A stretch of 64,000 nucleotides of DNA from positions 1 through 64,000 of the forward strand of contig NZ_PDNU01000027.1 in assembly GCF_002631185.1 (NCBI RefSeq). The letters run 5' to 3'. A program made the position numbers and the translations under genes. A model generated the notes under the pieces. It did not search any database. It was not told the DNA's origin and worked only from the letters and a program-made list of their open reading frames with translations. Numbering within the stretch: position 1 is the first letter of the stretch; each line of letters begins with the position of its first letter. The DNA comes from Teichococcus rhizosphaerae (GTDB lineage Bacteria; Pseudomonadota; Alphaproteobacteria; Acetobacterales; Acetobacteraceae). Below are positions 44,704 to 53,726 of this stretch, piece after piece.

Positions 44704-45428
44704 CGCGCCGCCTCCGCCCGCCGTTGCGCGCCGAGCGGCGTGAGCAGCGCGCCGAGCAGCATCTCAAGGCTGTCGGCGATGTAGTCGTCGATCGTCATCC
44801 GCCCCGCCAGCCGCCAGGTCTTGAGCGCCCATCCATGCGCCATCATCACCACGCGATAGGCGGTCAGCTCGGCATCCACCGGCCGGAACAGCCCCTGCGC
44901 GATGCCGTCGCTGATGCAGTCGGCGATCAGCGCATTCGTCTCGACCTCGCGCCGCTTGATGTGCTCGCGCAACGAGCGGCGCAGCGAACGCGATTCCTGA
45001 TAGGCGAGCAGGGTCGCCTCGGGCCTTTCGGCGACGATCCGGCAATAGGTATCCACCGCGGCGGCGAAGCGCGCGAGCGGATCGCGCAACCCGGCGAGCG
45101 CCGCCGGGATACTGCTGGCATAGGCATCAAGCAGGCTGTCGAGGACCAGGAGCAGGAGTTCCTCCTTGTCCTCGACATAGTTGTAGATGAGCCCGGGGCT
45201 GACGCCGACGCGAAGGGCGATGTCGCGCATCGTCGCCGCGTGATAGCCGCGGCGCCCGAACAATTCGCCCGCCGCCTCGGTGATCTGGGCCCGGCGCTCG
45301 GCGGTCAGCCTGGTCGCGGCGGGCTGGCCGCCGCCGGCCGCGCGCGCCGACACGGGGGCACCGCGTCCCGCGCTCACCGACCGGCTCCGCGTGCGCCGGT
45401 GTCCCGCCGGGGCGCCATGCCGCGGCAC
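44700..45428 (-). CDS. TetR-family transcriptional regulator
   Basis: A 242-residue regulator with a TetR DNA-binding domain at about 45-92 (E-L-F-G-R-R-G-Y-H-A-A-T-M-R-D-I-A, then G-L-I-Y-N-Y-V-E-D-K-E-E-L) and a helical ligand domain. The first 40 residues are an extra basic, low-complexity tail; an internal GTG start is possible. Its stop overlaps livH (ATGA), placing the regulator as first gene of the liv operon. It therefore probably controls its own operon, and perhaps the bad-like genes, in response to the transported acid or its CoA ester. Confidence 0.88.
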   Translation of the reverse strand: MPRHGAPAGHRRTRSRSVSAGRGAPVSARAAGGGQPAATRLTAERRAQITEAAGELFGRRGYHAATMRDIALRVGVSPGLIYNYVEDKEELLLLVLDSLLDAYASSIPAALAGLRDPLARFAAAVDTYCRIVAERPEATLLAYQESRSLRRSLREHIKRREVETNALIADCISDGIAQGLFRPVDAELTAYRVVMMAHGWALKTWRLAGRMTIDDYIADSLEMLLGALLTPLGAQRRAEAAR

Positions 45429-45431
45429 TTC

Positions 45432-45453
45432 CGCCCGCCCACCTGGGCGGGCG
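45432..45453 (-). terminator. hairpin between NUDIX and tetR genes
   Basis: An inverted repeat (45432-45441 with 45444-45453), effectively a nine-pair GC stem with a four-base loop, lies in the 66-base gap after the NUDIX stop and before the tetR start on the minus strand. It is a plausible terminator; there is no T run. Confidence 0.45.
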
Positions 45454-45494
45454 GGCGCCCTTCGATGGAAGGTCCGATCATCGCCGCGCGCCGG

Positions 45495-46304
45495 TCAACG
45501 CGGCGGCGCCCCGCCCGAGGCCGGCATGTCGTGGGCGAGGAAGATCTCGCCGCCATAGCCGGCGGCGAGCGGGATGCGGAGTTCGCGCCCGCCGGGGACG
45601 GCGCGCACGAATTCCGGCTCGACGGTGATGACGGGCGCGCTGCGCGCGGCGCCGATCGAGGCTTCGGCGGTGGTCTCGCGCGCCAGCTTCATCAGGTTGA
45701 GGCGGGTCGGGAATATCATCTTGCGGCGCCCGTTGGCGGCATCGTCCAGCGCGTCGGCCGGCCGGATCCAGACGGAATCGACCGCCTCCCCGCCGTCATG
45801 CAGGGCGAGATGGTCCTCCGGCGCGACGGTTAGGAAGAAATGCGTGTCGAAGCGCTTGGGCTGGGTGCGCGGCGTGATCCAATGCGCGAAATGCACCAGC
45901 AGGTCGGTCGCCGGCACCAGGTCCTCGGCGGCGAGGATATCGGCGAAGGCGGCCTCGCGCCGGCACAGCGCGGCGCGCGGCGCCTCCAGCCGCTGCACCA
46001 CCTCGGCGCCGACCAGCCCCTGCTCGCCGCGCCGCCGGGCCAGCAGCACGCCGCATTCCTCGAAGGTCTCGCGCACCGCCGCGACATGGATGGGCGTGGC
46101 GTGCGAAGCACCGCCGAGGGCCTCGGCGATCGCGGCATCGTCCGGATCGACGCGGCCGCCGGGAAACACCAGCGCGCCCGAGGCGAAGTCGATCTCATGG
46201 TGGCGGACCACCATGAACACCTCCATGCCCTGCGGGCGGTCGCGCAACAGCAGCACGGTGGCGGCGGCGCGGGCGGAAACCGGGGAAGCGGGGCTGACGG
46301 ACAT
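45495..46304 (-). CDS. NUDIX hydrolase
   Basis: A 269-residue NUDIX-fold protein. The NUDIX box is recognisable in G-G-R-V-D-P-D-D, then A-V-R-E-T-F-E-E-C-G-V-L-L-A. Its length and F-P-G-G-R-V-D followed by a long insert resemble NUDT19/NUDT7-like CoA-pyrophosphatase relatives. ATG 46304 is chosen; a GTG at 46349 would add 15 residues, and neither has a strong ribosome site. It lies just downstream of the pantothenate kinase gene on the same strand, so a CoA-related substrate is possible but unproven. Confidence 0.85.
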   Translation of the reverse strand: MSVSPASPVSARAAATVLLLRDRPQGMEVFMVVRHHEIDFASGALVFPGGRVDPDDAAIAEALGGASHATPIHVAAVRETFEECGVLLARRRGEQGLVGAEVVQRLEAPRAALCRREAAFADILAAEDLVPATDLLVHFAHWITPRTQPKRFDTHFFLTVAPEDHLALHDGGEAVDSVWIRPADALDDAANGRRKMIFPTRLNLMKLARETTAEASIGAARSAPVITVEPEFVRAVPGGRELRIPLAAGYGGEIFLAHDMPASGGAPPR

Positions 46305-46388
46305 GGGCAGGGGAGCCTCGGGCGGCGTGCAGGCAGGGGCCGGCTGCACAGGCGGCGTGGGGCGCCATCGCGGCGCGGGGAGGCGTGG

Positions 46389-47354
46389 TCAGTGGCGGCG
46401 CAGCAGCACCTCCCCCACGGCATGGTCGCTGCGCTTGGACAGCACGAGGCGCGCGCGCTCGCGCGTCGGCGCGACATTGCGGCGGAGGTTGACGAGGTTG
46501 ACGCGCCGCCAGATGTCGCGCGCCATCGTCTCCGCCTCCGCGCGCGGCAGGTCGCGGTAGCGGTGGAAATAGGAGGCCGGGTCGCGGAAGGCGGTGCGCT
46601 GAAGCAGCAGGAAGCGCTCAAGGTACCAGGCCTCGATGTCGGCCGTCTCGGCATCGACGTAGATCGAGAAGTCGAAGAAGTCCGAGGCGACGACCGCGGC
46701 GGCGGTGGTCTGCAGCACGTTCAGCCCCTCGAAGATCAGGATATCGGGCCGGCGCACCGCCTGGTGCTCGCCGGGCACGATGTCGTAGGCGAGGTGCGAA
46801 TAGACCGGCGCCTGCACCTCGAGCCCCGACTTCGCATCGGCGAGGAAGCGGATCATCCGGCGCTGGTCGTAGCTTTCGGGAAAGCCCTTGCGGTGCATCA
46901 GCCCGCGCTGTTCCAGCACCCGGTTCGGATGCAGGAAGCCGTCGGTGGTCACCAGATCCACCCGCGGATGGTCGGGCCAGCGCGCCAGCAGGAAGCGCAG
47001 CGTGCGCGCCAGCGTGCTCTTGCCCACGGCGACGCTGCCGGCGATGGCGACGATGAACGGCCGGCGTTCCGCCGCGCGGCCGAGGAAGGCGGCCTTGTCC
47101 GCCGCCAGCCGCCGCGCCGCCGCCACCTCGAGGTTGATGAGGGAAGCGAGCGGGGTCAGCGTCTCGGTCACCTCGGCGAAGGAGACCGGCTCGCTCAAGC
47201 CGCACAGCGCGGCGTACTCGGCTTGCGTCAGGGCGGGCGGCGTGCCGGCTGCGAGCGCGGCCCAGTCGCGCCGCGTGAAATGTTCCCATTCCTGCGGGCG
47301 GGGGTTCGCGCAGGACGCGCCGCGCGCCGAGGCGAGCATGACCAGCCGCGGCAT
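46389..47354 (-). CDS. coaA: type I pantothenate kinase
   Basis: A 321-residue P-loop kinase that phosphorylates pantothenate, the first step of CoA synthesis. Walker A G-S-V-A-V-G-K-S is at 106-113, followed by T-T-D-G-F-L-H-P-N and K-G-F-P-E-S-Y-D, all typical of CoaA. The length matches the E. coli enzyme. The NUDIX gene ends its strand run 84 bases downstream. It is a housekeeping gene among catabolic modules, but suits a genome that consumes much CoA. Confidence 0.94.
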   Translation of the reverse strand: MPRLVMLASARGASCANPRPQEWEHFTRRDWAALAAGTPPALTQAEYAALCGLSEPVSFAEVTETLTPLASLINLEVAAARRLAADKAAFLGRAAERRPFIVAIAGSVAVGKSTLARTLRFLLARWPDHPRVDLVTTDGFLHPNRVLEQRGLMHRKGFPESYDQRRMIRFLADAKSGLEVQAPVYSHLAYDIVPGEHQAVRRPDILIFEGLNVLQTTAAAVVASDFFDFSIYVDAETADIEAWYLERFLLLQRTAFRDPASYFHRYRDLPRAEAETMARDIWRRVNLVNLRRNVAPTRERARLVLSKRSDHAVGEVLLRRH

Positions 47355-47429
47355 CAGCCGCCATGCTCCGCGGTGCGGGGAGGCGAGGGAACCACCGGAA
47401 AGGCAGCGCGGTCCATGGCGGGCCCGGCC

Positions 47430-49070
47430 TCAGCTCAGCGCCAGGCCGGCATAGCCGCGCGCGGCGATGTCCTCGGCCCATGCGCGATAGGCCGGCGCGC
47501 TGCCGGTGTAGCGCGCGACTCGGCGCACCTGCCGGCCCTCGACATTGACGTTGACGCCGGTCATCCAGGAATCGACCTCCATGGAGAGCAGCCCCTGGGC
47601 GACCTCCATCACATGGTCCATCCACTTTGCCATCGCCTCGGGCGTCGCCTCGGCACGGGTCAGGCCATTGGCCTGCATGTGGCGCAGCAGGCGCGTCACC
47701 CAGTCCACGTTGAACTCAATCGAGCGCGGGATGTTGCCGAGCGCGGCGTGCGGGCCGAGCAGCATGAACATGTTCGGGAAGCCGTCCTGCAGCATGCCGA
47801 CCAGCGATGTCGCACCGTCCTTCCACATCTCCTTCAGCGCCACGCCGTCCTTGCCGCGGAACTCGATGCGGTCGAAGGCGCCGCGCAGGGCATCGAAGCC
47901 GGTGGCATAGACGATGATGTCGAACTCGTAGTCCCGCTCGCTGGTGCGGATGCCGGTCGCGGTGATGCGCTCGATCGGAGTCTCGCGGGTGTCCACCAGC
48001 GTCACGTTGGGCTGGTTGTAGACCTCGTAGTATTTCGTCTCGAGCGGCACGCGGCGGGTGCCGAAACCATGATTCTTCGGGATCAGCTTCTCGGCGACCT
48101 GCTGGTCCTTCACCCGCTGGCGGATCTTGTTGGCGACGAAGTCCGAGATGACCCGGTTGGCCTCGCGGCTGGTCAGCATGTCCTTGAAGTTGCCGACCCA
48201 GATGCCGAAGCCGCGCTCATTGTAGAGCTTCTCGAGGATCGCGTTGCGCTCCTCCTCGGACACCTCGAAGGCGCCCTTGTCCATCGGCGTGTGCAGGAAG
48301 CAGGAGAAGGTCTCCTCGCAGCGCCGGAAGATCTCGTCGTAGCGGGCGCGGATCTGCTCCATCTCCTCGGGCGTGATCCTGCCGTTGCCGAGCGGGGCGC
48401 ACCAGTTCGGCGTGCGCTGGAACACCACCAGTTCCCGCGCCGTCTTGGCGACCTCCTGGATGGTCTGCACGCCCGAGGCGCCGGTGCCGATGACGGCGAC
48501 GCGCTTGCCGGCGAAATCCACCGGCTCCTTGGGCCACAGGCCGGTGTGGAAGGACTGGCCGCGGAAGTCGCCGATGCCGGGGAAGTTCGGCATGGTCGGC
48601 GCCGACAGCGCGCCGATCGCGGTGATCAGGAAGCGCGCGCGGTGGCGGCTGCCATCCTCGAGCGTGACGGTCCAGCTGCGGCTGGCCTCGTCCCATTCGG
48701 CCGCCTTGACCCGGGCATTGAACTGGATGTCGCGGCGCAGGTCGTATTTGTCGGCGACACGGTTGAGGTAGCGCTCGGTCTCCGGCTGCGGGGCGAAATG
48801 CTCGCTCCAGCTCCATTCCTGCAGCAGGTCCTTGTCGAAGGAATAGCCGTAGGAATAGCTCTCGGAATCGAAGCGACAGCCGGGGTAGCGGTTCCAGTAC
48901 CAGGTGCCGCCGACGCCGGTGCCGGCCTCGAAGACGGGCGCGCTGAGGCCGAGCTCGCGCAGGCGGATCAGCTGGTAGAGGCCCGACATGCCGGCGCCGA
49001 TCACGATGGCGTCGAAGGTGGTGCCAGGGGCGCCGGAGGGCGCGGCGCGCGTCTCGGTCATGGTGGTCAT
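47430..49070 (-). CDS. flavin monooxygenase, Baeyer-Villiger type
   Basis: A 546-residue class B flavoprotein monooxygenase. The FAD motif G-A-G-M-S-G is at 25-30, the signature F-R-G-Q-S-F-H-T-G-L-W-P at 169-180, and the NADPH motif G-T-G-A-S-G at 195-200. It is clearly related to the copy at 18893-20536, but diverges around the central domain (E-T-F-S-C-F-L-H-T-P here). It would oxidise a ketone to an ester or lactone with NADPH and oxygen. The Bug gene (minus strand) ends 34 bases upstream of its ATG, so the two may share an operon. Confidence 0.9.
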   Translation of the reverse strand: MTTMTETRAAPSGAPGTTFDAIVIGAGMSGLYQLIRLRELGLSAPVFEAGTGVGGTWYWNRYPGCRFDSESYSYGYSFDKDLLQEWSWSEHFAPQPETERYLNRVADKYDLRRDIQFNARVKAAEWDEASRSWTVTLEDGSRHRARFLITAIGALSAPTMPNFPGIGDFRGQSFHTGLWPKEPVDFAGKRVAVIGTGASGVQTIQEVAKTARELVVFQRTPNWCAPLGNGRITPEEMEQIRARYDEIFRRCEETFSCFLHTPMDKGAFEVSEEERNAILEKLYNERGFGIWVGNFKDMLTSREANRVISDFVANKIRQRVKDQQVAEKLIPKNHGFGTRRVPLETKYYEVYNQPNVTLVDTRETPIERITATGIRTSERDYEFDIIVYATGFDALRGAFDRIEFRGKDGVALKEMWKDGATSLVGMLQDGFPNMFMLLGPHAALGNIPRSIEFNVDWVTRLLRHMQANGLTRAEATPEAMAKWMDHVMEVAQGLLSMEVDSWMTGVNVNVEGRQVRRVARYTGSAPAYRAWAEDIAARGYAGLALS

Positions 49071-49104
49071 CGGTATTGGTCCTTGGCGATTGGCGGCCCG
49101 CCGG

Positions 49105-50106
49105 TCAGTCCGCGCGGGCGCCGGATATGCGGACGATCTCGGCCCAGCGGTCGATCTCGGAGGCGATGATCCGGCGCGTCTCCTCGGGCGAGGTGAAGGC
49201 GATCTCGAGCCCGAGCGTGTCGCGGAAGCGTTCCTCGACGCCCGGCGCGCGAAGTCCGCGCTGCAGCGCGGCCGAGCTGCGCTCGACCGCGGCGCGGGGC
49301 ATCCCGGCCGGGCCGATCACGGCGAAGAACACGTCGGTGACGCTGTCCGGCACGCCGGCCTCGGCCATGGTCGGCACGTCGGGCAGCGCCGCCGCCCGCG
49401 CCGCCCTGGTCACCGCCAGGGCCCGGAACTGCCCGGCGCGGATCGCGGCGAGGCCGGTCGTCATGGTCTCGAAGGTGAAGGCGACGTCGCCGCGCATCAT
49501 CGCGGTGTTCGACGGCGCATTGCCGGCGTAATGGACGGCGAAGATGTCGATCCCGGCGCGCACGCGCAGCAGCTCGCCCGCCAGGTGGCTCGACGAGCCG
49601 ACCCCGGGGGGTGGCGTAGGACGACTCGCCCGGCCGCGCCCGCGCCGCGGCGATCAGTTCCGGCAGGGTGCGGATCGGCGATTGCGCGCTCACCACCAGG
49701 ATGTTCGCCGTGCGTGCGACCTGGGCGATCGGCTCATGGTCGCGACGCGGATCGTAGGGCATGCGGCGGAACAGCGAGATATTGATGGCCAGCGCCCCGC
49801 CCGCCGAGACGCCCATCGTGTAGCCGTCGGGCGCCGCCTTGGCGATGGCGTCCACGCCGATATTGCCGCCGGCGCCGGCGCGGTTCTCGACCACCACCGG
49901 CTGGCCGAGCCCGTCGCGCAGCATTTCGGCCAGCAGCGCCCGAGCACGTCGGTCGAGCCGCCGGCGGGGAAAGGCACGATGAAGCGGATCGGCCGGATTG
50001 GCCATTCCTGGGCCCGGGCCGGGCCGGCCAATGCCGGCGACAGCAGCGCCGCGCCGCCGATCAGCGCCTGCCGGCGCGGCAAGGCCGCACCCTTCGGTCG
50101 TTCCAT
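49105..50106 (-). pseudogene. Bug/TctC-family receptor with two compensating frameshifts
   Basis: A Bug gene of normal length (about 333 codons). The N-terminus (P-R-R-Q-A-L-I-G-G-A-A signal, F-P-A-G-G-S-T-D) and the C-terminal 150 residues (from H-Y-A-G-N-A-P-S-N to I-S-G-A-R-A-D) share one frame. The middle (V-V-V-E-N-R-A-G-A-G-G-N, P-D-G-Y-T) is in another. The first shift is one missing base near 49939-49941 (a C run). The second is one extra base in the G run at 49606-49611; removing it restores Y-A-T-P-G-V-G-S-S. Homopolymer errors are a likely cause, otherwise it is a pseudogene. It precedes the monooxygenase on the same strand. Confidence 0.82.
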
Positions 50107-50333
50107 GGTTTCCCCCACTCAACTTTTTATTTCAGTTTGCTTTTCCAGCGTCTTTGTCCAGCGGGTGGCAGCCCGCTGAACAGGCGTTCAGTCTGCGCAG
50201 CCGGCGCGGCAATCGTCAATCACCTCTCCAGCGGTCCACGAGCTCGCCATCGGGCGACGCATCGGCGGATGCCGCCTCGGGCGGCGGACCGCCGCGAGGA
50301 CCGCGCATCGCCGCTTTTTCGGTTGCAGGAGAT

Positions 50334-50351
50334 TAATTGCCCGGCTAATTA
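50334..50351. promoter_or_regulatory. AT-rich palindrome, candidate MarR operator
   Basis: An 18-base near-palindrome (arms TAATT and AATTA, centre CCGG; 7 of 9 positions pair) ends 10 bases before the MarR ATG at 50362. It stands out because the surroundings are strongly GC-rich. MarR proteins bind such AT-rich palindromes overlapping their own promoter, so this may serve as the autoregulatory site, with leaderless or weak-site translation since no ribosome site is visible. Confidence 0.5.
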
Positions 50352-50361
50352 GTCGCCTGCG

Positions 50362-50850
50362 ATGAGAGTGAATGCAACCCTGCTCGGTGGTCAGGAACGC
50401 TTCGGCGTGCTGCTCGGACAGATCGCCCGCCATTGGCGCGCGCGCCTGGACCGCCGGCTGAGCGAGTTCGGGCTGACGGATGCCCGCTGGGTGACCCTGC
50501 TGCACCTCGCGCGCGGTGGTGACGGCCTCACACAGAAGGACCTCGCCGCCCGCGTCGGCGTGGGCGCGCCGACGCTGGTCCGCACCCTCGACCGGCTGGA
50601 GCGCGAAGGCATGGTCGTCCGGGTGGGCGACGCGCAGGACCGGCGCGCCAAGACCGTCCATTTGACGGGCAAGGCGATCCCGGTGCTGCGGGTGATCGAG
50701 GACACGGCGGCCGCGGTGCGGTCGGAACTGCTGAGTGGCATCTCCGCGGCGGAGCTCGATCTCTGCCTCGCGGTGTTCGATCGCGTGGCGGCCAATCTCG
50801 CCGCCGCGCCGGCAAGGACGGATTGCGAGAATGGACATAGGGCAGCCTAG
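50362..50850 (+). CDS. MarR-family transcriptional regulator
   Basis: A 162-residue winged-helix regulator: D-A-R-W-V-T-L-L-H-L-A, L-T-Q-K-D-L-A-A-R-V-G-V-G-A-P-T-L-V-R-T-L-D-R-L-E-R, then the wing D-A-Q-D-R-R-A-K. It overlaps the HlyD/EmrA gene by 20 bases and leads a three-gene efflux operon. It likely represses the operon until a phenolic or acidic compound binds. A palindrome just before its start is the probable operator. Confidence 0.92.
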   Translation: MRVNATLLGGQERFGVLLGQIARHWRARLDRRLSEFGLTDARWVTLLHLARGGDGLTQKDLAARVGVGAPTLVRTLDRLEREGMVVRVGDAQDRRAKTVHLTGKAIPVLRVIEDTAAAVRSELLSGISAAELDLCLAVFDRVAANLAAAPARTDCENGHRAA

Positions 50851-51973
50851 CGGCATCCCGGCGGAGACGGCCGGCCGGCCTGCGCGGATGCGGGTGATGC
50901 GGCGGATCGTGGGGCGGGCGGTCGCGGTGGTGGTCGGCGGGGCCCTGCTGGTCGCCGCCGGTTCGTGGCTGATGAAGCAGTTCACCCATATCCATGTCGA
51001 TGATGCGCGCATCGCCGCCGACATGGTCGTGCTGAGCAGCCGCATGCCGGGCTGGGTGACGGAGGTCAACGTCGCCGAAGGCGACTCCGTCACCCGGGGA
51101 ACGGTGATCATCGCCATCGACGAGCGCATCGCCTCGCTCGACCTGCGCAACGTCGAGGCGCAGCTCGCCGGCGTGGCCGCCCGCCGCGCCGAGACCGAGG
51201 CGCGCATCGTGATGATCGACCACCAGACCGCCAGCCAGGAGGAGGCCCAGCGCGCCCGGATCGAGGCGGCCGAGGCGGCGCTCGCCGGGGCGGAGGCGCA
51301 GTTCGAGCTCGCCCAGGCGGATTTCGCGCGCGCGCAGGAACTCGTGGCCACCGGCGCCGGCACCAGGGCCCGCTTCGACCAGAGCCGCGCCGCCCTCGAT
51401 TCCGGGCGGCAGGCGGTGCTCGCCCGCCGCGCGGACCTGACCAATGCGCGTGCCACGCTCGCCGAGGTCATCGCGGCGCGCGAGCAGCTCAACGTGCTGC
51501 GACGGCAGCTCGACACCCTGTCGGCCGAGGAGGCGAGCCTGACGGCGCAGCGCGAGCGCGCCGCGCTCGACCTCGCCGACCGGCGCATCGTCATGCCGTT
51601 CAACGGCCGGGTGGACCGCGTCTTCGTCGATCCGGGCGAATACGTCACGCCGGGCCAGCGCCTGCTGATGGTGCACGATCCCGACGCGGTGCGCGTGGAT
51701 GCCAACGTCAAGGAAACCGACATCCGCTATTTCCGCCCCAGCGGGCGGGTGCGGGTCACGGTGGATGCCTATCCCGGCCAGGTCCTCGACGGCACGGTCG
51801 ATCGCATCGGCCAGGCCGCGACCAGCGAATTCGCGCTGCTGCCCAATCCGAACCCGAGCGGCAACTTCACCAAGATCTCCCAGCGCCTGCCGGTGCGGAT
51901 CCGCGTGCCGCAGCAGGAAGGGCGGCTGCGCCCGGGCATGATGGTGGAGGTCGAGGCATCCATCCGTGACTGA
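50831..51973 (+). CDS. HlyD/EmrA-type membrane fusion protein
   Basis: A 380-residue periplasmic adaptor. One membrane anchor (about 24-44) is followed by a lipoyl/barrel-sandwich start (R-M-P-G-W-V-T-E-V-N-V-A-E-G-D), a long alpha-helical hairpin rich in Ala, Glu and Arg (about 100-230), and a beta-barrel region (R-I-V-M-P-F-N-G-R-V-D-R-V). ATG 50831 overlaps the MarR end by 20 bases. It links the inner-membrane pump at 51966 to an outer-membrane channel encoded elsewhere. Confidence 0.92.
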   Translation: MDIGQPSGIPAETAGRPARMRVMRRIVGRAVAVVVGGALLVAAGSWLMKQFTHIHVDDARIAADMVVLSSRMPGWVTEVNVAEGDSVTRGTVIIAIDERIASLDLRNVEAQLAGVAARRAETEARIVMIDHQTASQEEAQRARIEAAEAALAGAEAQFELAQADFARAQELVATGAGTRARFDQSRAALDSGRQAVLARRADLTNARATLAEVIAAREQLNVLRRQLDTLSAEEASLTAQRERAALDLADRRIVMPFNGRVDRVFVDPGEYVTPGQRLLMVHDPDAVRVDANVKETDIRYFRPSGRVRVTVDAYPGQVLDGTVDRIGQAATSEFALLPNPNPSGNFTKISQRLPVRIRVPQQEGRLRPGMMVEVEASIRD

Positions 51974-53588
51974 CCAGGCGCCGGCACCCGGCTCGCTCCC
52001 CGCGCTCATGAAGCGCTGGGGGGCCAACTACCGGTGGTATGTCACGATCACGGCGATGATGGGCACCATCAGCACCGTGCTCAGCTCGACCATCGTCAAT
52101 GTCGCCCTGCCGGACATCATGGGGACATTCGGCATGGGCCAGGACAAGGCCCAGCTGATCTCCACCGGCTTCCTCGCCGCGATGACCGGCACCATGCTCA
52201 TCAATGCCTGGCTGGTGGACAGTTTCGGCCAGCGCGCCACCTTCTCCGGCACCATCGCCGTGTTCATCGTCGCCTCGGCGATGGGCGGCCTCGCGCCCAG
52301 CGAGCCGGTCCTGATCCTCGCCCGCGTGCTACAGGGCGGCGCGGCGGGGGTGCTGCAGCCGCTGGCGATGGTGACCATCTTCCAGGTCTTCCCGCCCGAG
52401 CGGCGCGGCTCGGCCATGGGCATCTATGGCATCGGGGTGGTGCTGGCGCCCGCGCTCGGGCCGACCATCGGCGGGCTGATGGTGGACAACTTCGACTGGC
52501 GATTCGTGTTCTTCCTGGTGCTGCCGTCCTGCGTCATCGGGCTGTTCCTCTCGGCGCTGTTCATGCCCGGGCGCGCGTCCAGCGGCCCGCGCAAGCCCTT
52601 CGACTGGATCGGCTTCGCGCTGCTGTCGGTGTTCCTCTTCGTGCTGCTCAACGGGCTGTCCAACGGCCAGCGTCATGGCTGGCTGTCGCACATGGTGCTG
52701 GCCGACTTCACCCTCGCCGCGGTCTCGGGCCTCGCCTTCCTGGCGTGGGAGAGCTGGACCGCCGCGCCGATGCTGAACCTCGCGCTGTTCCGCTTCCCCA
52801 GCTTCTCCGGCGCCTCCATCGTCGCCATCGTGTTCGGCGCCGGCATCTTCGGCTCGACCTACCTGGTGCCGATCTTCGTGCAGACCATCCAGGGCTATAC
52901 CGCGACGCGCTCGGGGCTGGTGCTGATGCCCGCCGGGCTCATCCTGACCATCGCCTTTCCCATCGCCGGGCGGCTGACGGACAAGCTGCCGGCCGACGTG
53001 ATGATCACCGCCGGGCTGCTGCTGTTCGCCTGGTCCTCGCTGCTCATGGCCGGGCTCGACACCAATACCTCCTTCTGGTCGCTGGCGATATGGATCGCGC
53101 TGGGGCGCATAGGGCTTTCCCTCATCATGCCGAGCCTGAACGCGGGGGCGCTGCGTGCGCTGCCGCCGCACCTGCTGGGCCAGGGTTCGGGGGCGCTCAA
53201 CTTCGTCCGTCAGCTCGGCGGGGCGATCGGGACCAACCTGCTCGCCGTGATGAGCGAGCGGCGCGGCCAGCTCTACGCCCATGCCTTCGCCGCCTCCCAG
53301 GACACCGCCAATCCGGCCACAGTAGACATGCTGCGGCAACTTCTTTCCTATCTCCTGGCCGAGGGGGGCATTGCCGAAGGCGGCGTCGCCCCGGGCTTCG
53401 GAGCGGAGAGCATCGGCCTGGCCGAGGGACAGCGGCTTGGCTACGCGCTGGATTATCTCGGTCGCATGCTGGCCGCGCAGGCGATGATGATGGGCTACCG
53501 CGACGGCTTCCTGCTGGTCGCCATCGCCTTCGTCGTCGCCATCCCGCCCGCCTGGCTGATGCGCCTGCGCTCCCGCCGGGCAGGCTGA
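51966..53588 (+). CDS. DHA2-family MFS multidrug transporter (EmrB type)
   Basis: A 540-residue 14-helix drug:proton antiporter. The DHA2 opening (S-T-I-V-N-V-A-L-P-D-I-M-G) and motif C-like region (G-P-T-I-G-G-L-M-V-D-N) are present. The GTG start at 51966 overlaps the adaptor gene by 8 bases, a coupling typical of emrAB. The pump would export aromatic or hydrophobic acids that accumulate during catabolism. Confidence 0.93.
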   Translation: MTDQAPAPGSLPALMKRWGANYRWYVTITAMMGTISTVLSSTIVNVALPDIMGTFGMGQDKAQLISTGFLAAMTGTMLINAWLVDSFGQRATFSGTIAVFIVASAMGGLAPSEPVLILARVLQGGAAGVLQPLAMVTIFQVFPPERRGSAMGIYGIGVVLAPALGPTIGGLMVDNFDWRFVFFLVLPSCVIGLFLSALFMPGRASSGPRKPFDWIGFALLSVFLFVLLNGLSNGQRHGWLSHMVLADFTLAAVSGLAFLAWESWTAAPMLNLALFRFPSFSGASIVAIVFGAGIFGSTYLVPIFVQTIQGYTATRSGLVLMPAGLILTIAFPIAGRLTDKLPADVMITAGLLLFAWSSLLMAGLDTNTSFWSLAIWIALGRIGLSLIMPSLNAGALRALPPHLLGQGSGALNFVRQLGGAIGTNLLAVMSERRGQLYAHAFAASQDTANPATVDMLRQLLSYLLAEGGIAEGGVAPGFGAESIGLAEGQRLGYALDYLGRMLAAQAMMMGYRDGFLLVAIAFVVAIPPAWLMRLRSRRAG

Positions 53589-53608
53589 ACGCCGCCGCGC
53601 CATCGGGT

Positions 53609-53630
53609 TTCGCGGAGGTGCTTCCGCGAA
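53609..53630 (+). terminator. hairpin after efflux operon
   Basis: An eight-base-pair stem (53609-53616 with 53623-53630) and six-base loop begins 20 bases after the efflux-pump stop. There is no T run; it is a weak terminator candidate in the 138-base gap before the next gene. Confidence 0.35.
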
Positions 53631-53726
53631 TGGCAGGGCCATGCCAGCCTGGGATGGCGACTTGACGGATGCCGGTCCGACCCGATAGCCGCGGATGGCG
53701 ATTGAGGAATGAAGGGGGATAACGTC

